DNA of 64,000 nucleotides from Patiria miniata (GCF_015706575.1 NW_024037056.1:15489405-15553404), one strand, 5' to 3'. Counted from the first letter of the stretch, positions 1 to 12,026 are shown. Made by a program: numbers and translations. The notes: generated from the letters alone by a model not told the origin.

Positions 1-464
1 CTCCAATCACTTTCTTTGTTTAATTTGATGATTGATTAACTTGTGGTCAAAAATGCAGGATTTTTTAGCAGTGTAAAAGGTTCTTACTGTCAAGGCTCAA
101 GGCCGTTGAATATTTTAACTGAATCTTGTCCAGCACATGTTTCTAAAAGTCCACTCCTATGACATGCATAGGACAAAATGTCAAACGGCCATTGATTGAA
201 AACAAGGAGCTCTTGCTGTTAAAATCACACACACTCAAATTACTTTTCACTTCCGACCAGTTTTGCACACTGAACTGCACTGATCTTTCACTTTCGTTCT
301 GCCACATCAAAAATTTACTCCCTTTAAAAAAAAAACCTTCGATGACACATACCTAATTTACAAGTAGAAAACTCGAACATCTGTATACATGACACAAAAA
401 GAACCAAGGTACCAAATTACATAACCCCATTACCGGGCATATACATGTACATGTCTATTCTTAC

Positions 465-546
465 CTGTTGTATTTGGTGTGCCTTGTGAGTCTGCACAAC
501 AAAGACACGTGACTAGCAAAAGGAACAGTTGAAGACGAGCCGCCAT
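465..546 (-). CDS. First coding exon of a secreted or membrane protein (signal peptide); rest lies off the left edge
   Basis: Read on the minus strand, ATG at 546 opens 27 codons plus one base and ends at a consensus donor (CAG|GTAAGA) at 465/464. The peptide starts MAARLQLFLLLVTCLCCADS: a short basic start, a leucine-rich core and small residues near a likely cleavage point, which is a typical signal peptide. The exon leaves in phase 1, the usual phase where extracellular modules join. The CpG-richer DNA just upstream (about 550-1050) fits a promoter. No further exon is visible in 1-464, so the protein cannot be identified. It could be a receptor, matrix or secreted protein. Confidence 0.6.
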
Positions 547-1050
547 TTTCTTTTCAAACCTTGCTGCCAGCAGAACTGGCCGATTCCAGCCTACTGGATG
601 ACACGACTTGAAAAAAAATCCGTCGGAATTTTAGTCATGCAGTTCGCAACAACCATGAAAAAATATCTGTAACGCAACGGACGCCAGTCGTCTGGTGTGT
701 TCTTCACACGGAACTCGACCGACAAATGAACTTGTTTTCGACAAAGTTGCCAATTTTATGCTTCCTCGACGACTGTACCTACATGCGTGGGAGTTGGAGG
801 CACGCTAATCAGTGAAAGAATGAGCGGAAACGTGATTGGTCATGCGGTGACCTGACGATTTCCTCCCTCGGAGATACAACGCGTGAGACATGCAATGGTG
901 CAGCGCCGGCGCTCTGTTTGCGGAGCTGCCGCGTGTTAATCAGCGCGCGCAAAAAAGCGGCCGATCGACCAATCAGCGTGCTCGGTGTAAAAACCCGGTC
1001 GTCTGCTCCAGCTCTCACGAGCTGGACGATGGAAAAACCGTTTCAAGTGC
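547..1050 (-). promoter_or_regulatory. CpG-rich probable promoter of the leftmost gene
   Basis: This stretch lies directly upstream of the minus-strand signal-peptide exon. It is visibly richer in GC and CpG than the flanking AT-rich DNA and holds CCAAT-type motifs (for example near 835 and 970). Short ORFs on both strands here look like by-products of the GC content. No TATA box was assigned. Confidence 0.3.
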
Positions 1051-2025
1051 AGTCCAGAGTGGCAATCAAATAGGCAATTACTGGTGCAGATTGAATGACA
1101 AATTGCAGGGATCGAGTCTTTATAGATAATTCCCTTTTTCTATTTTTCTTGAAATTCTCATTTTGCAAAGACAACAGCGTTTTAATCTATGGGACCTTAG
1201 GGAATGAGATTTGATATTTGGTTTTAATTTGGACAGTCCAGTTGTTTCTTAAATTGAGGCCATTCAAAATCCTGAAGAATTCGGCCATTCCATTTTATTG
1301 GAGTCTTGTTTGTTTTTCTTTCCTGTATTCGTTTTGTTCTTTGTCTTGTTGTGAAAAGTCTTCTTTTCATACTTTTTAATGCCTTCTTGAGGACTTTATC
1401 TACTTTGTTTCCTAAAGTTCTGTAAGTTGTTTCTGAATAAGCATCAACTTCTTGAAAACTTCTGTAGTTCTTAAATCTTGTATGACATGCAAGTATTTTT
1501 TTTTGTAAGAGTTTTTTTTATCTGAAAACTTTTCGCCGTCTTCGATTGAAAACGTCCAAGAAATTTCTATTCATTCGCAATCAATTCAGTTGAATTGAAT
1601 TGAATTAAAATTTGCAATAAAATGTAAAAAATAAAATGACACAATTGTCTCGTGCATTACAATTTTATGTTGTCCGACAATTTTTAATTCTTTTAATAGC
1701 AGTTTTTTTACCCATGAGCAAGATATTTTATTTCATGAATTTAATCCATTAATTTTTTTGTTTGTTAGAAGATTTTTTTTTGCACCGCTACAACTGTAGG
1801 CACTGAAAAAAGATACAGTGAACATTTTTATTAGTCTAAAGGTCCCTCCTCGGATCGGCGGCAGTCAGCGTAACTTGACATGAGGTATAAATAGCCATCA
1901 GATAGCCTTATTACCCAGATTCCTGAATTTCTTAATCCACGGTTTCGTACCAGTTTCGGCTTCATCGCTGGCCCCATAGTCACAACCCTTCAAGATTTCA
2001 CGAAGTGATTTTTTTCTTAGGAACG
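1051..2025. other. AT-rich non-coding stretch
   Basis: T-rich and A-rich runs with no credible ORF, splice-flanked exon or RNA gene. Confidence 0.5.
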
Positions 2026-2331
2026 GAAATTATTCATGAGTTGGCCATTTTTTGTCGAGTTCCCTGAACGAATTTTATTAATTGTTAACTGTCGAATGGG
2101 ATGGCGCCAGACTATTTATGCAGGCACAATGCAGCCTTATTTTACTGTCATTCTTTTTTTTTTATTTGGCTTTAAACATTAGGGAATGTTTAATTACAAA
2201 TATTAAATTATTCATTGAGGCTGACTGGAATTTATTATAAATTAACTTGCTTTCATTTCTCTTCGCAAGTTCCAAAATTAAAAATTTTAGCTAACTTTCA
2301 ATTCAATATGGCCGACTCGTGAATAAGGCCC
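2026..2331 (+). mobile_element. MITE-like element, copy 1 (GGGCCTTAT termini)
   Basis: A ~305 bp AT-rich block whose right end reads ATGGCCGACTCGTGAATAAG then GCCC and whose left end is a decayed inverted version (TTCATGAGTTGGCCAT). A second copy lies in the opposite orientation at 22177-22478 and shares the internal order: TCGAGTTCCC, an AATTGTTAACTGT-type motif, a TGCAGCCTTATTTTA-type motif and CGCAAGTTCC. No coding capacity, so a non-autonomous DNA transposon is inferred. Confidence 0.6.
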
Positions 2332-2419
2332 ATTGTGTGCAACTTTCTACTCCTCTTAAATGCAAGAAAAAAAATATGACAACCCATTTTGGAATTTACT
2401 TTTTGGAAAGGGCACTTCT

Positions 2420-2760
2420 TTAAACACGGAAAATATGTTCCATGCCTTTCTGGACAATGAGGGCGTTGTTGCTGTGATGTCTGTTCAGTTTAGGGATTTT
2501 CTGTTCAAATTGTGAACCCAAACAAATTTGCTTATTGAAAATATTTGTGAGAAAACTTTGCTCATTGGCATACTGCCATGTATTGACACAACAACGAATC
2601 ACCTTAGAAAAGAAAATTTACAGCAAAAATAATATCCAAAATTCTGGCAACATTTGGTGTTGAAATATCTGTAACATTGAGGTTTCTGTCTAAAAATATG
2701 ACACCACACTTTTGCTCATGAATATGGAAATCTTGCATTTGCATAAAAAAGGCACCAAAA
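2420..2760 (-). pseudogene. Decayed or divergent copy of the reading frame at 9387-9703
   Basis: On the minus strand, 2671-2760 translates in one frame to a peptide containing IHEQKCGVIFLDRNLNVT, closely matching IHEQNCDVIRGRNLNVT in the ORF at 9387-9703. The length difference is exactly 3 nt. Further on, a pyrimidine-rich acceptor-like site (TTTTCTTTTCTAAG, near 2605) precedes an open frame of about 60 codons ending at 2420, with only weak resemblance to the second half of the 9.4 kb ORF. It could be a terminal exon pair of a gene, a pseudogene or a coding relic in a repeat. Function is not recognised. Confidence 0.3.
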
Positions 2761-2898
2761 TACCTTTGCAAAATGGCAAAATGAACATTAAAAATATAGG
2801 GTTAAATAGAATTTAGAATAGTATTTCCAAGGGTTGCTTTAAATAAATTACATTGAATGGACCTTTTAATATGTCTAAGCAAAAACGGCCATATACTG

Positions 2899-3413
2899 TT
2901 AAAGGGAATATACATCATTTGCTTTTGCTGTAATTTTCAGAAATGGATGGAATTGGGGGGGTTGGAAATATATAGCAAATATAGTTACACTGACTTTTTT
3001 GAGGTTTTGGGTTCGAAAATGCTATAAAAACCAAGAAAAACAATCATTTTCCTGTAGTCTGGTTCCCTGACTCCATATAAGAAGAAACAGAGCAGTTTAC
3101 ATACATTGGGGAATTGTAAGGTCAGGGAACCAGTCTAGCTGGCTCGTACCCGTTCATAGGTTTGTAATCGATTGCAAACAAGTGCGATGGTCAATTGGGG
3201 CCAGTATTTGAAAAAAAGCCAGTTTTTTCCAACGCTCATCGGCCGATCAGCGTTGGAAATTGATACAAAAATACCACTTTTCTTGAAAATGACAGTATAC
3301 CAGGTGCCATGATTTTACAGGATGCTTTACACTGTCATTCACTAACAGTCCAGCAAGGTATTTCAAAATGATTTGGTAGTTTTATGTTTGCAAATGTTGT
3401 ATTTTCCCTTTAA
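2899..3413 (+). mobile_element. Palindrome-bearing non-autonomous element, copy 1
   Basis: 515 bp bounded by imperfect ~24 bp terminal inverted repeats that begin TTAAAGGGAA. Inside are two nested inverted repeats: a GTTCCCTGAC / GTCAGGGAAC pair around 3062-3135, and a near-perfect central palindrome at 3229-3256 (CCAACGCT..AGCGTTGG). An inverted copy sits at 6074-6595. There is no ORF, so a MITE or fold-back element is inferred. The terminal TTAA might be a target-site duplication, but I cannot prove this. Confidence 0.75.
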
Positions 3414-5632
3414 CGTTGGCCACATTATTATGGGATTATGATATAATCCTGCAGCTAAACATGGACTATATAATTATTCAATTGTGCAAGAGCTATATTC
3501 AATTGTGCAGTCAGGGAGCGTAACATGCCTTGAAGCCGCAGCTGAAAGCGTGACTAGGTTTTGGAAAAGCCCTTCGCAAGATATTGAACTGGCAATAAAT
3601 ATGGCGAGTCGATTGTATGGCGCACTCGAATGGCGCGAAAAATGGGCAGTGGCATGAAGACTGATTGCAATCAGCTGCTGCAGTATATGATGAATGGTCA
3701 TCGTTAGAAACCTGATGTCTTAATAACACTTAAAGGGCGCATGTAATGAACTGTTCATTCCAAATCATTTTTCTGTCGGTGAGAAAACGAACTGGTAAAC
3801 TACGAGTACTTGATATTAAATTCCTCTTTGTGACCCATTTGACTTTATTTGCTATCTTTATAACATTTTCGGGGAGTTTGGTGCCTTTTTGGTTTTCATG
3901 CCAATATTGCAACTGTCCATATTCATCGGGGAAAATTGTTACGCCATTCAGGGAAAGAAAAGCGAGGGCTGAAATGAAAGAAAATAACGGCACTGCCGTG
4001 GGCTTTGCAAAACGGGATTACTGGACTAATTGCTAAATCCCGTCTTAACTCGTCAAAGCTCGCAATCCCTCGAGACTAGAAAAGGAAATAGTTCCCCGTA
4101 GCTAAGCTTGAAAAGGTTTACTTCCGTAGCAGAAGATGGCTTAAAAAGTCTGAAAAGGTCTAGTTTTATCTAAAATTAAAGGAAAAACCTCTTTGCCTGT
4201 TTTTTTTTTTTTTTTTGGCTAATGGAAAAGACAACAAAATCCCGGGGGCCATTTAAACACTTAAACAGAATTCATTTGTGTTGTAAGCATATGAAGTAGT
4301 CAATGACACGCAAAGATTTTATTTAAACAGTGTCCATACATTTTTTTCTATTGGTATCGCTCAAATACAAGGCCAAGGCCACTCAAAAAGCTGTTGGCTG
4401 CAGAGAACGACTGAACGTACAGAATGAAAGCGAGAATTACGGGTTGATAGTAGTTGAGAGTTTAAAGGATTATAATCACACAGAGCTTGTTATATTATCT
4501 TACTGCAGGCAGAACCAGATATGTATGGGGCTGACTATGATGAAACACCGTTATAACAGTAGCAGATTTAGGGGGTAGCACCTCCCCCCCCCCCCCGTTC
4601 AGCCGCTGACTGTGCGTTATGAAAATAGTAAAATGGAACCAATAATAATAAATTGAATACTGCAATTAGCAAGCTGCCTAATAAGAATACAGGAAAAAGC
4701 ATATATTTGATTTTAACATTTTCCCGGGGGGGGACCAATCGAGCAGCAGGTCTTCACTCACCCCCTCCCGGCCCGCCCCCCCCCCCCCCCTCTTCATTTC
4801 AACCCCCTTTCTGTTTCCTAAAAGATAGATCGGCTATCGTGTGGTGTAGGATCCCGTTTTGTTTGGATCAAATTAGAATCAAGAATGTTTCTTTATTTCT
4901 TAAACATGACATTGTCAACCTAAAGCAGACTTCTCTCAATATAATGACACCTTTTGGGTATTTTTTGAACAGTTTATAGGGGTAGAAATTACGATTTTCC
5001 TAATCGGTTTACGGGCCGGTTGGTGCATGCCGTGCAGCGCGACTTGCTTGCTCACGGTACACATGGTACATCACGCGGTGATCGCCATCTTTGTTTTCGT
5101 GTTGCGTTTTGTCGTTGTCGTCATTTTACCCCCAAATTTCCCTCACCAATTCAAACCCTGCCCAACATCTATGACATACCTGTAGGCCTATGTTCTTGAT
5201 GTTGCCAACTAGTTTGGAAGGTCAAATAATTTAAAAGTGGATTTTGTTCCCTTATAGGAACCGGGCCCGTAGATACACGATCGCCTATAGATCGGCCCCT
5301 AGTAATACTATCAAAGCCTGCCGCAAAAATGTGTGTGAAATTAATGACAGCGTTAGAATAGGCCTATGTGATATATACAAATATACAAGGAGGCAACATT
5401 TAATGTACTCACAATATGTACAATGTACCACCTCGAGGACAGGTGATGGGTGTGGTGGAGCAACTTAATACAGAATATAACACTGAAAGTAAAAGAACAG
5501 GGCTCCCGGGCGCGAATTTTCTTTTCCCAAACTACATACACATACATGTACATAGTTGTTTAGCGCCCTCTACGATACTTTTATGATACGTACGCAGATA
5601 TATTCGTATAGGTTTTCCTAAAAAATATAAGC
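3414..5632. other. Non-coding interval with C-rich low-complexity runs
   Basis: No supported gene. Poly-C or C-rich tracts occur at about 4584-4597 and 4751-4791, and a poly-T run at about 4200-4217. The plus-strand ORF at 3746-4036 and its antisense partner have no recognisable domain and were not accepted. Confidence 0.5.
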
Positions 5633-5706
5633 AGTGCGATAGCTCAGTCGATAAAACTGAGATTTGCACCGCATGGTTGTGGGTTCGAGTCCCCGCTTTC
5701 CTCTCC
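5633..5706 (+). repeat. tRNA-like sequence (SINE head or tRNA pseudogene)
   Basis: Contains an A-box-like TAGCTCAGTCG and a B-box GGTTCGAGTCC at tRNA spacing, with a CTCAG/CTGAG D-stem. The acceptor and T stems pair poorly and there is no clean anticodon arm, so a functional tRNA is unlikely. A T-rich stretch follows. Confidence 0.4.
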
Positions 5707-6073
5707 ATTTTTTTTCTTTTCTAATCTGCTGCTTCAGGGGATTTTTCTAAAGGGAAATAAAGTCCGAATTTCATTACGTTGGAATTCGTTTCTTTTTTTT
5801 TCGAATTTTTTATTTTCCTTCTCATGTTTTTAGAGAAGTAAAGTCCGAAACGCCATAGCGTACACCCATTTATGTGGACATCGTTTGGGAGAAAAAATCC
5901 CGGCCCAGCGCTACTCCTGCCGCATGAAAACCAGAGAGGTGAAATACATAAGCACCAACCACCATCACGCCATGCGATCCACAGCTCCGTCTACTGGCCA
6001 GTTGGCTTGAGGGTAATCTCAGCACACAAAAAAGGAATTTTCCCCAAAAATGCACTATGTCACTTTGAATGGG

Positions 6074-6595
6074 TTAAAGGGAAAATACAACATTTGCAAT
6101 CATCAAAAAATTAAACTACCAAATCATTTTGAAATACCTTGCTGGACTGTTAGTGAATGACAGTGTAAAGCATCCTGTACAATCATGGCACCTGGTATAC
6201 TGTCATTTTCAAGAAAAGTGGTATTTTTGTATCAATTTCCAACGCTGGTCGGCCGACCAGCGTTGGAAAAAAAATGGCTTTTTTTCAAATACTGGCCCCA
6301 ATTGACCATCGCACTTGTTTGCAATCGATTACACACCTATGAACGGGTACAAGCCAGCTAGACTGGTTTCCTGACCTTACAATTCCCCAATGTATGTAAA
6401 CTGCTATGTTTCTTCTTATGTGGAGTCAGGGAACCAGACTACAGGAAAATGATTGGTTTTCTTGGTTTTTATAGCATTTTCGAACCCAAAACCTCAAAAA
6501 AGTCAGTGTAACTATATTTGCTATATATTTCCAACCCCCCAATTCCATCCATTTCTGAAAATTACAGCAAAAGCAAATGATGTATATTCCCTTAA
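6074..6595 (-). mobile_element. Palindrome-bearing non-autonomous element, copy 2 (inverted)
   Basis: 522 bp, the reverse-complement counterpart of 2899-3413 with high similarity throughout, including the TTAAAGGG termini and the GTTCCCTGAC/GTCAGGGAAC inner arms. The central palindrome is perfect over 34 bp here (6236-6269). The two copies are ~2.7 kb apart in opposite orientation. Confidence 0.8.
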
Positions 6596-7940
6596 ACATA
6601 TTTGCATAATACGGTAGCTATTCCAGCGTTATGAAAGGAAGCGCAATGTCAGTGACAGATCCAATTAACCACGATATCTAATTAATTGTTCAGAGAAAAT
6701 GTTCCAAACCTCCTAGTCTGTGATCTCCTTGACCATCACTAGATGATGGATGAATAAGATTTGAAAAAGACATTTTCAGGTTTATTCACTGAGCTCTTAA
6801 AAGCTCCGTCACGGACATTACATAACATTGGAATTGCCCTAAAGCAATGCACAGAGCAACAAACGTTCTCCGGAACACCGGTGAACCGATAACAAAAGTT
6901 TTGTTTGGTAAGAAGAGTTGCATAATCAGCAGAGAACAATCTACTTTTTGGATGAACTATGATTTGAATGACTGTTGGACTTAGCATTATTCAACCAGTG
7001 AACAAAAACCTAAAACGTTGTATGCTAAACAAAAAAACTTAACGATGATAAGTAACAATTTCACAGGTCACTTTACTGTCGGCTTTGCTCTCATTTTGCT
7101 CCACACAAAATAAAAACAGCTTGCTGGGAGACAATCATTAGACTTGGCAATTATCCAAACCCGGTGGCGTTATAAAATGCTCAATCCAAAAGACACGTGG
7201 TCTAAAAAGAGCATTAAGATTTAAGACACATCCAGCTTTTTCTATTACAGGTTTTTTGGGCCGCAGCCTACAAATTTTGTCCAAGGGCGCAGAATGATGT
7301 TGAGTAGCAACCCACGCGATTATTCTGCCAAGACAACCGTCTAAAAAGACCCCTCAACTAAAACCCATGAGAGCCATAAAAACGTCGGCCCAAAAAGGTT
7401 TTCGGGTGATTTAAGATTCCGCTTTCAACGAACTACATGAGCACTTCCTAAGTGTGATATAATGCACTAATGTCCTATAATACAACACGTATGTTTCTAA
7501 TTCCGTTGGTTTACATTTTAATGTTCCAAGTTACGGAGGTATGGCTTCGAAAACGCACGTAGGCCATGATGTTTTCCTGGAAGTTCTGCTTTCGAGATCA
7601 AGGTTTACACTGAAGTTGAGTCTATGGTTACTGGAGGAGAAATGAATGATTTCACAAGTGGTGCGTCTTGCGGCCAACCACGACCCATTAAGAAATTGAC
7701 AAGCGTATAGAGCAGGTCACATAGTAGCTAGTGTAAACACAAGCGTTTTCAACAACAGATGAAGCTGAAATTCGGAATATACTTTAGAGTATATTAGTGT
7801 TCAACTGCTCGTAAAATCAAACTTGTAACGTTGTCTATAGGTAGTTGAACGAAAGTACAAAATGGTGGCGCAAATGCAAAATAAGCAAAATGAAATTTAC
7901 AGTAGGCTATACAATATCTTTAAATGTAAGTTAAATAAAA
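6596..7940. other. Non-coding interval
   Basis: No accepted gene. The short minus ORF at 6739-6987 has no recognisable features. Confidence 0.45.
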
Positions 7941-8425
7941 ACAGGAAACCCACATTTCAGGACCATTTTTTTTTAATAAAGTTCTGCATGTAGCACTTTC
8001 TTAATCTATAATATGAAAGCCCAAATTAATTAGCTTTCTTTTATTACAACAATCATTCAAATCACTCGTGTACTTTTTAAGTTACGGAATTTTAAACACA
8101 ACCACCGTTTTAAAGTTCTGTCCACGGATCACGAAAAATGGTGTATTTTCTTTCAGCAAAACGAAAACAATTCGCACAAATCCCTATGTGAATTGTTTTC
8201 GTTTTGCTGAAAATAACACTTACTTTTTTGTGATCCTTTTTTGAAACGTTGATTGTGTTTACAGTTCCGTAACTTGAAAAGTACATGAGTGATTTGAATG
8301 CTACTTATACTAAAAGAAAGCTTATGAATTGGGCATTCAGATCCTAGATTTTGGAAGCGCTACATGCAGAACTTCATTAAAATATTGACCCTACCATTTG
8401 GTTTCCTTTTTTTTTTACTCACCCT
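7941..8425. mobile_element. Large fold-back element, copy 1
   Basis: A ~485 bp near-palindrome. The left half carries GTTACGGAATTTTAAACACA, AGTTCTGTCCACGGATCAC and TTTTGCTGAAA-type motifs, and the right half carries their inverted forms, ending in TTTTTACTCACCCTG. A better preserved copy lies at 40523-41004. Neither has an ORF. A fold-back or MITE origin is inferred. Confidence 0.75.
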
Positions 8426-8701
8426 GAAGAGGGGATCCGTTCGTAATTCCGTTACTGATTCAGTGTATAGTGAAGAGTTGACCCTATTATTTCCTTCTGT
8501 ATATCCTCTCAGTTTCCTATGAGATAATGGTATCCAACCTTACGACCTTTTCATGATAATGCTTTTTATTACTTCCGCTAACTATAGAGTTTGCCTGTTG
8601 CAGGAAGAGATGCAGCTTAAGCCAATTCACCTGTGGTTTTTTTTTTTTTTTTCAAGTAACCTGGCGAAAAGAGCAGATAATTTTGTAAATCTGGTTGCCT
8701 T

Positions 8702-8860
8702 TTTAAGCTCTGGCGGCTTCTACACGTCACTTCGTGGTCGGTTGGTCGTTAGGTCTGTCCCCGGAAAATTGACCAAAAAACGGGCCCTCTATAAGTTTGC
8801 CATAAAATATAACTATTCCAACTGGCCGAACATGGACCAAATGCAATGCCGTCGTTAGTA
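8702..8860 (+). repeat. Dispersed GGTC-containing repeat, copy 1
   Basis: Shares the order TTTAAGCTCTGGC, CTACAYGTCACTTCGTGG, a short GGTCGGT run, CCCCGRAAAATTGACCAAAA and a CAAATGCMATGCCGTC-type motif with copies at 15019-15125 and 36794-36937. The short plus ORF across it is a by-product. Confidence 0.65.
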
Positions 8861-9386
8861 AATTCACTCTTGGCGAAAGATTTCGGAACGCGCCCTTTGG
8901 CCTCGATCGATTTGCATGCGCGTCTATTCAAATGAGGGCCATAGTTTATTAGGCACTAGCGCTTGTTTAATACTTAGTCTCTTTTTAAATGACTTTTACT
9001 ATTTTTCTGAATAAAACACAGCTTTTATACTTCTTCTTCAAATCAGTGTACCCTTGACCTAAATCTTTTAACAGCTTTCTTGAGTGATTCGTCTGCAGCT
9101 GCAGGAAAACGGTATAGAAATTCAAAGGACCTTCGGCTGCAGTCAATTAATTAATACTCAATCAAATCCACAAAGGTATTACCTCTCTCTCGTAAATTAT
9201 AACAAAGAGCTCTGTTCCCCGAGACAATCCCCAGAGAAAATTAATTTTGCAGAATGAAAAAAGGGTCCATGATTGAAGACAGTCTTAATAGGATTTCTCA
9301 TAAACCTTTAGAAGATTAAAGAAAAACACGGGGGCGCGTCAGGTATTTATCAAATGCCAAGGCCTTCTGTCGTAAAAATTGGTCAG

Positions 9387-9703
9387 TTATTTTTCAATAA
9401 CAATTCGGCCGATTCTCACATAGGATTGTAAGAATTCCCTCACAAAAGGAGTGTTGTTTTCTAAAAAGGTGGATATCACTGTTGCTTGCTTGGCTGGTAT
9501 ATCTCCTTGACCGCTGGGGAAATTACCAATGAGATCCTGTTGATAACGAAACTGGTAGGAAATAGACTGGTCCTGCACGGTGTCCCATTTGCACATGAGC
9601 GTAACATTGAGGTTTCTGCCCCGAATGACATCACAGTTTTGCTCATGAATATTGAAATTCACATCAGCATAAAAACAAAAAAGGCACCAAAACACCCTTG
9701 CAA
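9387..9703 (-). CDS. Unidentified open reading frame, possible terminal exon
   Basis: An open minus-strand frame of about 100 codons ends at a stop at 9387, behind a weak acceptor-like site near 9704. The peptide includes IHEQNCDVIRGRNLNVTLMC followed by KWDTVQDQSISYQFRYQ. The spacing C-x(14)-C-K-W-x(9)-Y-x-F is faintly like the first strands of a class I cytokine-receptor or fibronectin-III fold, but that is a weak pattern match. A related sequence at about 2671-2760 keeps the same frame with a 3-nt indel, which supports past coding use. No partner exons were found between here and 11.3 kb. It may instead be a repeat-borne relic. Confidence 0.3.
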
Positions 9704-11362
9704 ATGGAAAATAAAAATTGAAAATAAGGTTGAATGGGACACAATGGTGCATTTTGAAGAACTGCATTAATAAAATTACATTGCATGCCCTTTAAAACTT
9801 TTGAAAATTTGATTTACAGGAAAAGATCAGCACATTTCAGTCTAAAGACTAAAGAGGAAGCAATTGACGCATTTTTACTTTTTGTATCGTATGACCGCAA
9901 ACAGATATAAATACCCGACCACGTAAAGCCGCAAAGCATTTCCAACTAATCCGAAATTTCCAAATGTCTAATTCTAAAAATATCAAATTACCGTATGATT
10001 TCTCTCAGTCATCACGCTCGACTGCCAAACCACAATTATATCGTTCAGAGAGCTGTACCGGTCTGTACCCCAACCGCCTTCTTAAAAAAAATAACAGGAA
10101 ATCAAACGTGTGAGGGAATGACTAACGTGGTACCAGTACAGGAAACGTGTGATATTTTGACAAGGTAAAACAAATTCGGACACAGAAAAAAAACTGCGAT
10201 AACAGATCACGAATTCAAATTAACTTGACCACACTATTAAGCAAGCAGCTTTCAATATTAACATTTTGTTTATTTACAACCAAACATCACCAAAGTTAAG
10301 AGCTCCATCTGTCGACTCAAAGCTTAAGAAACACGAAAGAGCACAAATAAATTCTAGCGCATGTAGGCCTACAACTCTGCACTATGCTATTCTGATATTA
10401 GTAGCAGTACTGATTAGTAGTCGCATTGTTTCTGAACACACCCAACATGACGTCACCAGGTCAAAGGGCGTCGTTTCCTCGGCGCACGTGACTTGGTGAC
10501 GTAAGAGCGTTTGGCCGATTATGAAAGAGCCACTACACTTTAGTGTCCCTTACCGAGAAAAAAATCTGACTAACATTTCAATTCTTTTTCAAATATGAAC
10601 ATGTACGCCTACTTATTGTTAGAGACTTAAAGTACTATCTTGAAAATGATGCTCTTTGTTTAATTCTAATTATATTTTAGAGTCAGTACAAAAGTTTACA
10701 AAAGAGACTAAAAAAGGATTACTTGAAAAGAATATCAAAAATATCTACATATTTACACACGTCTTTTGGCAAAGACACCATTATTTCATATCTGTTTGGC
10801 AGTTGGTCCTTGAAAACGTCGGTGAAATTTGTAATATTACACTAGATTCGCAAACTGAACATTAAAATTTGACCTGTTCCTCAAGAATTCTTTAATTTTC
10901 CTAGTCAGAAGTGAAATACATGAAATGAAGGGTGATTTCATGAAAATTACGAGACAATAACGTCCAATCAAAGGTTATAATGTGTTCACACTATAGTTCA
11001 ACCATTTTACGCTCAAGTCTATGCGATTGGTGCCGTCCCACTGGTATTCCGCGTGAGCTTGACTTAATTGCGTGGCTAACGTGCCACGGGGTGTCGGGAA
11101 CCAGCTCAAACCATCAGTTCAAGATAAGCGTCTGGTTCCCAGTGTGTGCAATGCGTCAAGGTATAAAACAAATGGGAACTGCACATCAGCTCCAGCCTGT
11201 TGCAGCATTAGGCTCGTCCTATTAACCATCAAAGGACTGTTTGTTGTACAATACAAATAAATGCTACACAAAGCTTTAAGTTATAAGTTGAAGTGTGATG
11301 TTGCTGCTTTGAATTAAAACCAATAGTGAAAGCTCCATCTAAAATGGCTGCCGTAAACATGC
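9704..11362. other. Interval downstream of the adhesion GPCR stop codon; 3' UTR and intergenic
   Basis: Minus-strand DNA just below 11363 must hold the 3' UTR of the adhesion GPCR. I could not pick a convincing poly(A) signal: the first minus-strand AATAAA noticed is about 1.1 kb away, near 10268. No other gene was recognised. Confidence 0.4.
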
Positions 11363-12026
11363 TCAAAACAAGCTGTGCTTTTTCCTTCCCACAGTGCCGT
11401 TCTCCGAGCTGTAAATGCTGAACGGCCGAATGACATTTGTCCCGTTGCTAACCTGTGACATCTGTGACGTGTAAGAGATGTATTTACTCTCCTCCCAACG
11501 GCTGCTACCGTCCCCGGACCAGCTCGTGTACATGTAGATGTCCAAGCCCGGACCGTCTTCCTCCGAGAGCTTGGCCGGGCAATTCCACTTATCGACGGCG
11601 AAGACGCTCTTGCGCGCCCGCTCCTGGATTTTGTAGGTCTGACCGCGGAGGTTGCACTCAATGGGGAGGGCCTTACGCCAGGCCTTGCGGACATCAGTCG
11701 AACGGACGCAGAACAGGACAAACACCAAGAAGCCCTGGACCGAGTTGGCAAGGCAGAAGATGAGCTGGTAGACAAAGGTACCCAGAGTTATGGACAGGAA
11801 CCCGAACGCCCAGGACAACCCGAGTAGGACGGACATGCACACGGCGTTTTGCAACCGAGAGGAGAGCTTTTGGAGTTGGGTCCGCTGCTTGTTGACCGCG
11901 TCTCCCATGTCGTTCTTAACGAGGCTGCGCACCACGAGGACAAAGGTCACCAGGTTGTGGAGGAGAACCAGCGCGATTGGTACCAGGAGGCCGTAGTACT
12001 GGGCGGGGCCAACATACAGGAAGCAA
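11363..12026 (-). CDS. Adhesion GPCR exon 19: TM5-TM7, cytoplasmic tail and stop
   Basis: Enters in phase 2. CFLYVG is the ECL2 cysteine motif, GLLVPIALVLLHNLVTFVLV is TM5, VLLGLSWAFGFLSI is TM6 with the family's L-x-W-x-F-G, and FCLANSVQGFLVFVLFCV is TM7 with the typical N-x-x-Q-G motif. The tail has a basic stretch and Ser/Tyr-rich end. Stop at 11363-11365. Confidence 0.95.

Noticed and set aside
3746..4036. 96-codon plus ORF with overlapping minus ORF
   Set aside because: No domain, no splice context; overlapping open frames on both strands suggest chance.
5633..5706. Functional tRNA gene
   Set aside because: A and B boxes are present but the acceptor and T stems pair poorly and no anticodon arm is clear; kept only as a tRNA-like repeat.
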